This document shows positions 25,719 through 35,500 of a stretch of 64,000 bases of DNA, in pieces; position 1 is the first letter of the stretch, and each line of letters starts with the position of its first letter. The notes under the pieces are model-generated. The model did no database searches. It was not told the DNA's origin and worked only from the letters and a program-made list of their open reading frames with translations. This DNA is from Opitutaceae bacterium (lineage in GTDB: Bacteria; Verrucomicrobiota; Verrucomicrobiia; Opitutales; Opitutaceae), in contig JAEUHC010000015.1 of assembly GCA_016794785.1 (NCBI GenBank), positions 372,001 through 436,000 on the forward strand, in the 5' to 3' direction. Both the position numbers and the translations under genes were made by a program.

Positions 25719-25841
25719 CGGGGCGGGGGAGTAGCGCCGGATTACCGATGCGCCTCAAAGAAAAAATGTGCGAACTCCGCGGCGCCCTAATCCGCACTCG
25801 CCAATGCCGCGGGGGCCGCCCATAACGCGCGCCATCCCGCT

Positions 25842-26123
25842 ATGCCCACCTACGAGTATGCCTGCCAGAAATGTGGCCACGAGTTTGAGCAGTTCCAGTC
25901 GATGCGCGACGAGCCGCTCAAGAAATGCCCGAAGTGCAAAAAGACCGGTCTCAAACGCCTCGTTGGCGGGGGAGCTGGATTGATTTTCAAAGGCACGGGT
26001 TTCTACATCACAGACTATAAGAAGAAGTCCGGCGGCGAACCGAAGCCGGCCGAAAGCAAGCCGGCCAGCGATGCCAAGCCCGCGGCCGCAGCCAAGAGCA
26101 CCGCCGACACTGGCAAAAAATAA
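25842..26123 (+). CDS. FmdB-family zinc ribbon protein
   Basis: A 93-residue protein. The zinc ribbon occupies the first ~35 residues: MPTYEYACQKCGHEFEQFQS, with C8, C11, C29 and C32 as ligands (CQKCGH and CPKCKK). It is followed by the family's GGGAGLIFKGTGFYITDYKK and a low-complexity Lys/Ala/Pro tail. FmdB-like proteins are small putative regulators with no settled mechanism. It is followed 10 bases later by a membrane protein gene, probably in one transcript running toward murJ. Confidence 0.9.
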   Translation: MPTYEYACQKCGHEFEQFQSMRDEPLKKCPKCKKTGLKRLVGGGAGLIFKGTGFYITDYKKKSGGEPKPAESKPASDAKPAAAAKSTADTGKK

Positions 26124-26133
26124 TTCCCGCACC

Positions 26134-26862
26134 ATGAGCCGAAACTTCAGCGCCATCCGTGGCCCGAGCTGGGCCGAAGTCATTTTGGGAGCAGTGCTCA
26201 GCCTGGCGCTCGGCGCCGTGCTCGGGGCCGTCTTCCTGGCCTTCAAGCCGGTGGAGATCGTGAAGGAGCTGCCGCCCGAGGCGGAGCGCAAGGCCGGCGT
26301 GATTTACCACATCGATGGCTCGCGCGACACCAACAAGGCCCGGCTCGCCACCACGAAGAAGAAAGCCTTTCTCGAGGGACAGTCGGTCACTCTCACGGAA
26401 GATGAACTCAATGTGCTCGCCGGCCCCGCGCCCGCCCCGCGTCGCGCTCCGGCCAAGGCGGCGCCGGCCGCCAAGGCTCCCGCTCCCAAGCCGCCTGCAC
26501 CCCCGAAGAGCAGCGGTCAGGCCGGGGCTGACAATGCGGCTTTGGTCCGAGGCACGCCCAACTTCCGTCTGCGCGAAAACGACGTGCAGATCTCCGTTCC
26601 CGTGACGGTCAATGCCCTCGGCCTCGACGTGGTGGTGACGGTGCGCGCGAACGGTCAATTCGTGAAACAGGGTGACACGTTCACCTATGAGGTCGGCGAT
26701 CTCTACGTCGGATCGCTGCCGGTGCACCGGCTGCCGTTTGCGGCGTCCTTTGCCCGTGATCAATTTGTTTCCCAGCCGTTGCCGGAAGGTCTTCAAACCG
26801 CGTGGAGCAAAATCGCCAAGGTCACCGTCGGGACCGGTTCGCTGCAGCTCACGATGCCGTGA
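26134..26862 (+). CDS. Membrane-anchored protein of unknown function
   Basis: A 242-residue protein not matched to a named family. Residues ~16-35 form one transmembrane helix (VILGAVLSLALGAVLGAVFL). Then comes a basic region and a long Ala/Pro/Lys-rich spacer (~98-130, APAPRRAPAKAAPAAKAPAP) that could span periplasm or cell wall. The C-terminal ~110 residues look like an independent beta-rich domain (FRLRENDVQISVPVTVNALG to TVGTGSLQLTMP). Its stop overlaps the next gene's GTG (26859-26862), so the two are translationally coupled and probably act together. It sits between fmdB and murJ, which hints at an envelope role. Function unknown. Confidence 0.72.
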   Translation: MSRNFSAIRGPSWAEVILGAVLSLALGAVLGAVFLAFKPVEIVKELPPEAERKAGVIYHIDGSRDTNKARLATTKKKAFLEGQSVTLTEDELNVLAGPAPAPRRAPAKAAPAAKAPAPKPPAPPKSSGQAGADNAALVRGTPNFRLRENDVQISVPVTVNALGLDVVVTVRANGQFVKQGDTFTYEVGDLYVGSLPVHRLPFAASFARDQFVSQPLPEGLQTAWSKIAKVTVGTGSLQLTMP

Positions 26863-27989
26863 AGCGTGCGCTGCGCGCGTGGGCGTGGCTGGCGGCCAGC
26901 GCCGCAACGGTGATCGCCGGCCGCGGCGGGGAGCCCGTGCCGGTGATGGTGCAGAGCGCGCCCGGTCAGTTTGAAATCTCGGCCGTAGATTCCGCGGCCG
27001 CTCATGCCGTGGCCGTGCTGGCGGAGGATGGGTGGCGACGGCTCGCGCCGCCGCTGGAGTTGCCCTCGTCTTTTGCGACCCCGGTCTATGTGCGCATCAT
27101 CTCCTCGGCACCCGAGCCCTTTGCCGTGACGGCTGAGAGCGGCGGTGTGGTCTCGGTGCGGCTCGATGCGCAGGCGCAACCCGCCCAGGTGCGGCGAGCG
27201 CTGGTGCAGGGGCTGTTGCTGCGCCTGGCCGTCGCCCACCACGGAGTGAACGAACGGCTGGCCGTGCCACGTTGGCTCGAAGAGGCGTGCGCGGGCTGGT
27301 GGCGGACGCGGGCCGACGCGGCGCAGCTTGATGCCTTGAAGCAGGCCAGTGAACACGAGCGCCCGCCGTTGCTGAGTGCAGTCCTCGGTTGGGCCCACGG
27401 CGGCGGGCCGCGCCCGGACCTGTCCGCCGCCTCGGTCTGGCTGCTGACCGTGCTGCAAACCGAGTCGGGCCGGGGCCGCGAGTGGCCGGCATTGCTCGGG
27501 CGCCTGCTGCGGGGCGACGATCCGGAGGTGGCGCTCGGCGCCTGTTATCCGGGGCGTTTCGCCTCGCCCGCGGAGCGCGAGTTGTGGTGGCAGACGTGCT
27601 GGCACCAAGCCGTGCGTGCCCGCCCGCTGCCGGCGCTTTCGATCGCCGATTCGCGGGTGCAGCTTGGTGCGCTGGCGCGCTTCGTCTTTGCCGCCGGCGC
27701 TGAGGAGGCGGATGTCGTCCTGCCGCTTCCGGACGTGCTGGCGCGCGCGACCGAGCCCATCGTGGCGGCGGAGCTCGCCCGCCGGGCCGGCGAACTCTCG
27801 CGCGTGCTCGCCACGCTGCACCCGTTTTACCGCAACGCCGGGCTGTCGCTCGCCGAGGCTTTCGCCGCGCGCACCGCCGCGCCGGGAAAGCGCGCGGCCG
27901 CAGCGGCGACGTTTGCGCGGGACTGGGGCGATGCGCTCCTGCTCGAAGCCGCCAGCAAGGCGGCGCTCGACGCGGCGGAGAAGCGCTAG
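26859..27989 (+). CDS. Exported protein, possible inactive metallopeptidase-like (MA-clan) domain
   Basis: A 376-residue protein started at GTG 26859, which overlaps the upstream TGA (GTGA). The signal peptide is residues ~1-21 (VKRALRAWAWLAASAATVIA). Residues ~110-145, QVRRALVQGLLLRLAVAHHG followed by NERLAVPRWLEEACAGWW, resemble the active-site region of peptidase-MA-like proteins (HExxH helix, then a PxWLxEG-like segment). The HExxH histidines and glutamate are not present (VQGLL), so it would be a non-catalytic relative. The rest is helix-rich and Ala-rich. It is coupled to the membrane protein upstream; murJ follows after 51 bases. Family assignment is tentative; function unknown. Confidence 0.65.
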   Translation: MKRALRAWAWLAASAATVIAGRGGEPVPVMVQSAPGQFEISAVDSAAAHAVAVLAEDGWRRLAPPLELPSSFATPVYVRIISSAPEPFAVTAESGGVVSVRLDAQAQPAQVRRALVQGLLLRLAVAHHGVNERLAVPRWLEEACAGWWRTRADAAQLDALKQASEHERPPLLSAVLGWAHGGGPRPDLSAASVWLLTVLQTESGRGREWPALLGRLLRGDDPEVALGACYPGRFASPAERELWWQTCWHQAVRARPLPALSIADSRVQLGALARFVFAAGAEEADVVLPLPDVLARATEPIVAAELARRAGELSRVLATLHPFYRNAGLSLAEAFAARTAAPGKRAAAAATFARDWGDALLLEAASKAALDAAEKR

Positions 27990-28040
27990 GCCGTCGTCTG
28001 GCTTGCCAATCCGGGCGCGGCCCCGCGAAGCTCGCCGCAC

Positions 28041-29630
28041 GTGTCCAAGAGCTTCAAAAACATCGGCGTCGTCGCGTCGGCGACCATGCTGTCGCGTTTT
28101 CTGGGGCTCGCGCGCGACATGCTCGTGACGGCGGTGTTCGGCGTCTCAGCGCTGGCATCGTCGTTCTACACCGCGTTCACGCTGCCGAATCTTTTCCGGC
28201 GCCTGCTGGGCGAGGGTGCGCTCACGGCGGCGTTCGTGCCCACGCTCAACGAAGAGCTGCGCGCCCGTGCGCGGCCGGGGGCCTTTGCGCTGGTTAACAG
28301 CGTCGCGAGCTGGCTGCTCGTTGTGAGCGGCGGCGTGGTGTTGCTCTCGATGCTGGCGCTCGTCGTCGCGATGCGGCTCGGGCCCGAGGCCCAGGCGCTC
28401 GGGCTGCCCGCTGGCACCGTGCGCCGCTGGATCGAGGCGGCGGATCTCGCGGTGGTGCTGTTTCCCTACCTCGTCTGCGTGTGCCTCGCCGCGGTGTTTG
28501 GCGCGGCGCTGCAGACGCTCGACCGGTTTCTGGAGCCGGCGCTTTCGCCCATCTGGCTCAACCTTTCGATGCTCGCGCTGCTCGGTGGCGCGGCCTACGG
28601 CGGCTGGGCTGCGTCGCCGGAGGGACGCATGATGTGGCTGTGCGCCGGGACGCTGCTCGGCGGTGTGCTCCAACTGCTGGTGCCGGCGTTCGCGCTGATG
28701 CGCGAGGGCTGGCGTCCGCGCTTCGATTTCACGGTCGGCGATCCCTTGCGCCAGATTCTGCGCCTGATGGGGCCGACGGTTTTTGGCTCGGCGATTTACC
28801 TGATCAACATGGCCGTGTCCCGCTTCGTGGGCCACTCGCTCAACGATTCCGCCGTCACGGTGCTCAACCTCGCCTCCCGCCTGATGGAGCTGCCCATCGG
28901 CGTCTTCGCCGTCGCCATCTCGACGGTCATCTTCCCGCTGATCTCGAAGTTTGCCGCGGCGGGCGACTGGCCGAATCTCGCCGCGGCCTACCGCAAGGGC
29001 ATGCGCCTCATCCTAGTGATCAACGTGCCGGCGGCCGTGGGGCTGGGCGTCCTGGCGGTGCCGATCATTCGGCTGCTGTTCCAGCGCGGCGCCTTCGATG
29101 CGGGCGACACGGCGCTCATGGCGCCGGTCCTCGTGGTGTATGCGCTCGGGCTGCCGTTCTTCTCGTTCGTCAATCTGGTGCTCCGGGCCTTCTACGCGCA
29201 GAAGGATACTGCGACGCCGGTCCGCGCGGCCGTGCTGAGCTTCGTGGTCAACCTGGTGCTCAGTGCCGTTCTCATGCGTCCGCTCGGCACCGTGGGGCTC
29301 GCCATCGCGGGCAATGTCGCGGTCGTGGCCCAGGCGTGGTTTCTCCAGAGCGCGCTCACGCGCAAGCACGCGGAGTTTCGCTTCGGCCACCTCGGGCGCG
29401 ATTTGGCCAAGGTCGTCTTGGCCAGTGCCGTGATGGGTGTGGCGGTGTGGCTGGGCTGGCGCGCGTGGTCGCAGGCGTGGCCCGCGACCGGCGGTGCGGT
29501 GCTCGGCGGCATCACGCTTCATGTCGCGGGCGGCGTGGCGATCTATGGCGGGCTGCTCTGGGCTCTGAAGATCGAGGGCCGCGACGATCTCGCGGCGGTG
29601 TGGGCCAAGGTGAAGGCGCGGTTCGGTTGA
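28041..29630 (+). CDS. murJ: Lipid II flippase MurJ (MviN family)
   Basis: A 529-residue inner-membrane protein of the MOP superfamily with about 14 transmembrane helices. It moves lipid-linked peptidoglycan precursor across the membrane. The N-terminus SKSFKNIGVVASATMLSRFL followed by GLARDMLVTAVFG is characteristic; also ALTAAFVPTLNE, LINMAVSRFVGHSL, GVFAVAISTVIFPLIS and LRAFYAQKDTATPVR. It uses a GTG start at 28041. Length matches the family. The next gene starts 6 bases downstream. Confidence 0.94.
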   Translation: MSKSFKNIGVVASATMLSRFLGLARDMLVTAVFGVSALASSFYTAFTLPNLFRRLLGEGALTAAFVPTLNEELRARARPGAFALVNSVASWLLVVSGGVVLLSMLALVVAMRLGPEAQALGLPAGTVRRWIEAADLAVVLFPYLVCVCLAAVFGAALQTLDRFLEPALSPIWLNLSMLALLGGAAYGGWAASPEGRMMWLCAGTLLGGVLQLLVPAFALMREGWRPRFDFTVGDPLRQILRLMGPTVFGSAIYLINMAVSRFVGHSLNDSAVTVLNLASRLMELPIGVFAVAISTVIFPLISKFAAAGDWPNLAAAYRKGMRLILVINVPAAVGLGVLAVPIIRLLFQRGAFDAGDTALMAPVLVVYALGLPFFSFVNLVLRAFYAQKDTATPVRAAVLSFVVNLVLSAVLMRPLGTVGLAIAGNVAVVAQAWFLQSALTRKHAEFRFGHLGRDLAKVVLASAVMGVAVWLGWRAWSQAWPATGGAVLGGITLHVAGGVAIYGGLLWALKIEGRDDLAAVWAKVKARFG

Positions 29631-29636
29631 CGCGTC

Positions 29637-30632
29637 ATGGCTGCTCCCGTGAAGAAAAGTCTCCGGCCCGACTGGTTCCTGTCGGCGATGTTCGCGGCGG
29701 TGGCGCTCGCGGCGCTGGCGCCGGGGATCGGGGCGACGGGCGGGCCGCTGCGCGCGGAGGTCGTTACCAAGTTCGGCGTGATGGCGGCGTTCTACGTCTA
29801 TGGCCTGACGCTGTCGTTTGCGGCGCTGAAGGGAGGCGCGTTGCAGTGGCGGCTGCATCTCGCGGTGCAGGTCGCGACGTTCCTTTTTTTCCCGCTGCTG
29901 GCCGCTGCGACGCTCCGTCTGGCGGGGCCGCGGCTCCCGGCCGACCTTGCGCTCGGTCTCGTCTATTTGTGCGCGATGCCGTCAACCATTTCGTCGGCGG
30001 TGGCCCTGACGGCGGTGGCCCGCGGCAACGTGCCGGGCGCGGTCTTCAATGCCACGCTCTCGAGCCTGCTGGGCGTCGTGCTCACGCCGGTGTGGCTGCA
30101 CGCCCTCGGCGGCGTGGCGGGGACGTCAGGTGGGCTTGAGCGCGCGATTCTGGACATCGCGCGCCTGCTCGTGCTGCCGATGATCGTCGGGCAGTTGTGC
30201 CGGCCATTCCTCGCGGAGTGGGCGGCGCGCCATCGCCCGAAACTGCAGCTCACGGATCGGCTGCTGATTCTGTTTCTGATATACGCGACGTTCTGCGACT
30301 CGTTCGAGCACGGGGTGTGGCGCGGCCAAGGCTGGGAACTGCTCATCGGCGTGACCCTGGGGGCCGCGGTGTTGTTTGCCGTGGCGTCACTCCTGATCGC
30401 ATGGGTGGGTCGCATCCTGGGCTTCTCGCGCGCGGACCGGACCGCGCTGCTGTTTTGCGGCACGCAGAAGAGCCTCGCGCAAGGCGCCACCATGTCGCGC
30501 GTGCTGCTCGCCGGGCACCCAGCCGCCGGCCTCGTGCTGCTGCCGCTGATGATCTATCACGCGCTGCAACTCGTCGTGGGCGGGCTACTGGCTCCGCGTT
30601 GGGCGAAATCCGCCGAACAAGACTCCTCATGA
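29637..30632 (+). CDS. SBF-like bile acid:sodium symporter family transporter
   Basis: A 331-residue inner-membrane protein with ~9-10 hydrophobic segments. The signatures LVYLCAMPSTISSAVALTAV, LSSLLGVVLTPVWL and LLFCGTQKSLAQGATMSRVL place it in the SBF-like group (PF13593, YfeH/SLC10A7-like) rather than classical bile-acid carriers. Substrate unknown; bacterial members are poorly characterised. It follows murJ by 6 bases and overlaps the GNAT gene in an ATGA (30629-30632), so murJ, transporter and GNAT may form one operon. Confidence 0.85.
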   Translation: MAAPVKKSLRPDWFLSAMFAAVALAALAPGIGATGGPLRAEVVTKFGVMAAFYVYGLTLSFAALKGGALQWRLHLAVQVATFLFFPLLAAATLRLAGPRLPADLALGLVYLCAMPSTISSAVALTAVARGNVPGAVFNATLSSLLGVVLTPVWLHALGGVAGTSGGLERAILDIARLLVLPMIVGQLCRPFLAEWAARHRPKLQLTDRLLILFLIYATFCDSFEHGVWRGQGWELLIGVTLGAAVLFAVASLLIAWVGRILGFSRADRTALLFCGTQKSLAQGATMSRVLLAGHPAAGLVLLPLMIYHALQLVVGGLLAPRWAKSAEQDSS

Positions 30633-30913
30633 CAACCGATCCCATCCCAGTCTTGCACAACACCACAGCGGGTCGCTTCGAGGCGACGGTAGAGGGACAC
30701 CTCTGTGTCGCCGAGTATGAGGTCGCGGCGGATGGGGTCGTCACATTCACCCACACCCACGTGCCGCCGGAGCTGCGCGGACGGGGCATCGCGGAAAAAC
30801 TCGTGCGCGCCGCGCTCGCCTGGGCGCGCACCGAAGGCCACCGTGTGGTGCCCGCGTGCTCGTATGTGGAGGCGTTCATTCGCCGCAACGCCGAGTATCA
30901 GGATTTGCTGTGA
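30629..30913 (+). CDS. Small GNAT-type acetyltransferase (YjdJ-like)
   Basis: A 94-residue single-domain protein of the Gcn5-related family, short type (COG2388). The acetyl-CoA-binding signature is THVPPELRGRGIAEKLVRAA; the C-terminus HRVVPACSYVEAFIRRNAEY is typical of this subgroup. Acceptor unknown. It starts inside the stop of the transporter gene (ATGA). Confidence 0.88.
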   Translation: MTTDPIPVLHNTTAGRFEATVEGHLCVAEYEVAADGVVTFTHTHVPPELRGRGIAEKLVRAALAWARTEGHRVVPACSYVEAFIRRNAEYQDLL

Positions 30914-31034
30914 GGGGCGGCGGGCCTGTCTCTCCTGGAGCCGGCTACTGACGGTTGGTGGCTTGGTGGACTCGGGGTGAAGTTTGCTAATAAATCCCGG
31001 CGGCCCGCGTAGTGGGGATCAACCCCATCTCGCC

Positions 31035-31478
31035 ATGAATGCCGACGAATTCCTCGCCCCGGAAACGCGGAAGGCCCGCGTGGAGATCATTCCGCTGATC
31101 GATGTGGTTTTCTTCCTGCTCGCGACCTTCGTGCTGTTCACGCTCTCGCTGCAACGCCTGCGGCTCGTCGAGTCCCCGCTGGCGCAAAGCACCGACAAGC
31201 CCACGCCGCCGCCCGAGGAAAACTTTGTCGCGATCCAGACTTCCGCGGACGGGACCTACTTCTGGAAGCGGGGCGCGCAGACGGCGGCCGAGCCGATCAT
31301 AGCGGCGGAACTTCGGCCGCGGCTGGAAGACCTGCGCCGCAGCACGGCCTTGCCACGGGTGCTGGTGCGCTCGGATCGCGGAGCGACGCTGGGCGCGGCG
31401 GTGCTCCTGCTTGATGAGGTGCGCCGCGCCGGCATCACGCAGGTCGCGGTCGAGACCGTCACGACGCCGTCGGGCTGA
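31035..31478 (+). CDS. ExbD/TolR family biopolymer transport protein
   Basis: A 147-residue protein with one transmembrane helix (residues ~17-35) after a short cytoplasmic N-terminus. The membrane segment IIPLIDVVFFLLATFVLFTL carries the conserved Asp of ExbD/TolR that couples proton flow to the TonB or Tol motor. The periplasmic part ends with the usual VLVRSDRGATLGAAVLLLDE fold. I started it at ATG 31035; a TTG at 30984 is in frame but gives an unlikely extension. No exbB/tolQ partner is adjacent, so it must pair with one elsewhere. It may serve the three TBDRs of this window. Confidence 0.9.
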   Translation: MNADEFLAPETRKARVEIIPLIDVVFFLLATFVLFTLSLQRLRLVESPLAQSTDKPTPPPEENFVAIQTSADGTYFWKRGAQTAAEPIIAAELRPRLEDLRRSTALPRVLVRSDRGATLGAAVLLLDEVRRAGITQVAVETVTTPSG

Positions 31479-31491
31479 AGCTGCGCCCCGT

Positions 31492-32433
31492 TCAGGCGAA
31501 CAACGCGCGCATCTCGGCGAGATAGCGCGGCACGGCGACGGCGGAGTCCTCCTTCGCCTCGTATTCCAGCGCGACCCAGCCTTGGTAGCCGCCGTCGCGC
31601 AGGAGCTGCGTGAAGCGTTTCAGGTCGGCGTGCTTCTTCGTGCGCGGCTGGTCGCCGTCGATCTCGACCTTGAATTGCACGTTGACGGAGTAGGGCACGC
31701 ACTCCGCGAAATCCTTGTAGGGATCGGGCGTGCGGAAATTGCCGGAGTCTAGGTTCACGCCGATCCACGGGCTTTTCACCGCCTTGACCATCGGGAGGAG
31801 CGTGGCGGCGCTGCCGATGGAGTCGTGGTTTTCGAGGCCAAGGAAAATGCCTTTCTTGCCCGCGTAGTCGCAGCACTCCTCCAGCGCGCTCACGACGACT
31901 TTGTCGGCCTCGGCGCGGGGGAAATCCTTCGGGGCGACGCCGGCGAAGACCCGGATGTGCGGCGCGCCGAGCAGCGCGGCGCGATCGATCCACTTCTTGG
32001 TGGCGGCGATTTCCTCGGCGAGCTTGGGGCTGCCCTTGGGGTGGGAGAAATTGTTGCCGATGGCGGTGCCGCTCACGGCCACGCCGCGCAGGTAGGCATG
32101 GCGGCGGAGGCGGAGCATGTAGTCATCGCTCTCCTCGGAGAAGAAATAGGTCGTGAGCTCCGCGCCATCGCAGCCGTGCGCGGCGCAGTAATCGATGAAC
32201 TTGAACATGTCGGTCGCGCGGCCGGGAGGGACCTTGTCGTTGGCCTTCCCGCGCATCACCGGAAAATTTTCGCGGAATGAGTAGGCCGCGAGACTGAGCC
32301 GCAGGCGCGGCCGGCCCGTGCGCTGGAAAGGATTGGGTGCGGTGGGTGCGGCGGCGGCGCCGATCGGCAGCGCGGCGGCGAGGCTGGCTGCGGCGGTGAG
32401 CTTGAGGAAGTCGCGACGGGGAAGGGTGGGCAT
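31492..32433 (-). CDS. Tat-exported sugar phosphate isomerase/epimerase-like TIM barrel
   Basis: A 313-residue protein. The N-terminus is a twin-arginine signal (MPTLPRRDFLKLTAAASLAA, R6-R7), so the folded protein is exported, presumably with bound metal. The mature part is an AP-endonuclease-2/xylose-isomerase-like barrel (PF01261) with RLRLSLAAYSFRENFP, CDGAELTTYFFSEES, GIFLGLENHDSIGS, SPWIGVNLDSGNFRT and QGWVALEYEAKED, the last three supplying likely metal-binding Glu/Asp. The start was set at ATG 32433 at the Tat signal. Homologs in Bacteroidota and Verrucomicrobiota sit with Gfo/Idh/MocA and DUF1080 genes. Substrate unknown; an epimerase/isomerase or lyase acting on keto-sugars is the best inference. 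It converges with exbD (13-base gap). Confidence 0.85.
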   Translation of the reverse strand: MPTLPRRDFLKLTAAASLAAALPIGAAAAPTAPNPFQRTGRPRLRLSLAAYSFRENFPVMRGKANDKVPPGRATDMFKFIDYCAAHGCDGAELTTYFFSEESDDYMLRLRRHAYLRGVAVSGTAIGNNFSHPKGSPKLAEEIAATKKWIDRAALLGAPHIRVFAGVAPKDFPRAEADKVVVSALEECCDYAGKKGIFLGLENHDSIGSAATLLPMVKAVKSPWIGVNLDSGNFRTPDPYKDFAECVPYSVNVQFKVEIDGDQPRTKKHADLKRFTQLLRDGGYQGWVALEYEAKEDSAVAVPRYLAEMRALFA

Positions 32434-32563
32434 AGAGGGCGGGGTGTGAGCGGGAAGACGACAGCCAAACGAAACCGTGACGGGATGCGCCATATTTTTC
32501 ACGGTTAAGATCGTCGTTTGGCTTGTCGCCGACACCTGGCGCATGAGGATGAAGGGCCCTCCT

Positions 32564-35500
32564 ATGCGCCTCACCTCCCGCCGTGTCGTGGTCCTGAGTT
32601 GTGCCCTCATTTGCATTGCCGCCGAGCTGTGCGCCGGCGACGCGGCGAAGAAACAGTCCGGCCGCGGCCAGTGGTGGCGCGAAATCGACACGGGACCGTT
32701 CATCTCGGACACAATATTCACCGCGCCCAAGGGCGAGGTGGCCGCGCTCAAGGGCCTCGCGATCAAGGTGGGTGCGCGGCGCGAGGCGACGCTGGTGTTT
32801 GACACTGAGCTGCTGTGCTGGCGCGCGGGCTTCGAGGGCGGTGTGCTGCTGGCCGGCACACCGTGGGATGGCGGCCACGGCGGCAACACGCATTATCCTC
32901 CCGACGGCGGCATTTTCTTTTTCCAGAACCCCACGGGCCGCGGGGCGGCGGCCGGCGGCGATTGGCGCGATGGGCGCGAGGGCGCGGCGGGGCCACTGCC
33001 GCACGATGCAGCGCGCTATCGCGGGCTCTTCCGCCATGGGTCGGACGTCGTGCTGCACTACACTGTCGGGGGCGTGGACGTCCATGAGCGACCGGCGCTG
33101 GAGAGCTTCAACGCGGTGCGGGCGCTCACGCGCACGGTGAATGTCGCCGCGACTCCGGCGGCCGAAATCGAGCTGCTGGTCGCCACGGCTGGCGCGGGCC
33201 GGCTCAAGACCGGCGTTGCCGTGCAACTGGCCGGAGCGCCGGTGGGCGTGACGCTCAGGACCGTTGCGGATGGCCGCACGGTCGTCGCTATCGCGCGGGG
33301 CACCCCGGCGTCGCGCTTCGTGATCGTCTATGCCGAGGGTCCGATCGCGGCCGAGGTGCCGGCGGCCGATCTTGCGTCGCTTCGGCGCGGCGGGCCGGGA
33401 CTTTTTCCGCAGACCTTCGCGGTGAAGGGGCAGCTCGATCCGCAGGCGGCCACGCGCACCTACGCCGTGGACACCATTCCGTTGCCTTCCGACAACCCTT
33501 GGAAATCCCCGCCGCGATTCGGGGGCTTCGATTTCTTCCCCGATGGCAAGCGCCTCGCCGCCTCGACGTGGAACGGCGACGTGTGGATCGCCGAGGGCAT
33601 CGACGGCGATCTTTCGAAGGTGACGTGGCGGCGCTTCGCGAGCGGGATGTTCCAGACGCTCGGCCTCAAGATCGTCGACGGTATCATCTACACGCAGGGC
33701 CGCGATCAGATCACACGGCTCCACGATCTCAACGGCGACGGCGAGGCTGATCACTACGAATGCTTCAACAACGACGTGCAGATCACGACGGGCTTCCACG
33801 AGTTCAGCTTCGATCTCGAGACCGACCGCGAGGGGAATTTTTATTTCAGCAAGGGCATGCCGGTGAACCAAGGCGGGCGCGGCTTCGCCCCATGGACGTC
33901 GCACAACGGCGCGGTGCTCAAGGTCAGCAAGGACGGCTCCAAGCTCGAGCGCGTCGCGTGGGGCCTGCGCGCGCCGGGCGGGCTCGGGGTGAGCCCCGAC
34001 GGCGTCATCACGACTGGCGAGAACGAGGGCTCGTGGGTTCCCGCCTGCAAGATTTCGTGGACGCCGCCGGGGCGCGTGACGTTCAACGGCGTGGTGCCCG
34101 GCACATGGGAGCGCTCCGAGTGGCGCGGGCCGTTGCCCGGCGCGCCGGCGGACTACGATCGGCCGCTGTGCTGGTTGCCCTACGCTGTCGATAACTCGAG
34201 CGGGAGTCAGGCGTGGGTGCCGGCCGCCACCACGTGGGATCCGCGGCACGCGGGAGAGATGCTGCATCTCTCCTATGGCAAGTCCGGCATTTTTCGCGTG
34301 CTGCGCGACGAATTTGGCGGAGTGGTGCAGGGCGGGGTCTATCGGCTGCCGATCGAAGTGAGCGCGGCGGTGATGCGGGCTAGGTTTCACCCGGTGAACG
34401 GCCAGCTCTATGCGGCCGGTTTCCGCGGCTGGCAGACCAACGGGCGCGACGCCATCCACCGTATCCGCTTCACGGGTGTGACCAGGCCGGTCCCGATCGG
34501 TTTGCGCGCGCACGCCAACGGCGTGGTGGTCGAGTTCTCCGCGCCGCTCGACCCAACCGTGGCCGCCGATCCTGCGCGTTATTCGATCAGCAAATGGAAT
34601 TATGTCTGGGGTCCGCAATATGGCTCGGGGCGCTTCTCCATCGACCAGCGTGACGAAGCGGCGGAGGCCAAGGCGCTCACCGCACCCTCGAAGGGCTCGC
34701 ACAACATCATCGATCCCGTGGCGGTCGCCGCGGCGCGCCTGCTCGACGACGGGCGCTCGGTGTTCCTTTACGTCCCGCGGATGACGCCGGCAATGCAGCT
34801 CGAGCTGAAGCTCGATCTCGCCGATGCGAAAGGCGCGCGCGTGCGCGAGACGATCTACCACACCGTGCATGCGCTGCGGCCGGACTTCACGGTGCCCGCC
34901 GTGCGTTGGGAAGAGATTAAGGTCGCGGCGACCGGCCCGGTCGGCGAACCGGGACTCGCGCTGAGCTTCAACTCCGAGATCACCGACACGGTGCGGGTGG
35001 ATCAACTCGCGCTCACGGTGCCGGAAGGCGCGTCGCCTTCGGTGTTCATCACCGCGCGGGGTGGATCCTTTGGCGCGGCGTGGCAGGGCTCGCTGATTGT
35101 GCCTGAGCGCGACGACTACACGTTTTCCTTCGAGGGCAACGGCCACGTCACGCTCCAGATTGGCGGCCGGACGATTCTGAGCGGCGATCTGCCGCTCACC
35201 GCGCAGGCCCCGGTGACGCTCGCCAAGGGAGCGCACGCGATCTACGCAAGCTACAAGAGCCCGCGCGCGGGCGAGTCGCGGGTGCGGCTGCTCTGGTCGA
35301 GCCCGCAATTTCGCCCGGAGCCGGTGCCGGCGACGGCGTTCCGCTTTCTTCCGCCCTCGGAAATGCAGGCGTGGACGAAGGCGCGCGAGGGGCGCGAGGT
35401 TTTCACGGCGGCGATGTGCGTGCGCTGTCACCAGAGCGGGCGGGGCGGCCTGCCCGCCGACGTCACGCCGGAACTGCGCGTGAGCGCGCCGGACTTTGCC

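Noticed and set aside
32477..32563. N-terminal extension of the four-heme cytochrome
   Set aside because: In frame, but the signal peptide begins at 32564 and the extension adds an implausible second hydrophobic stretch.
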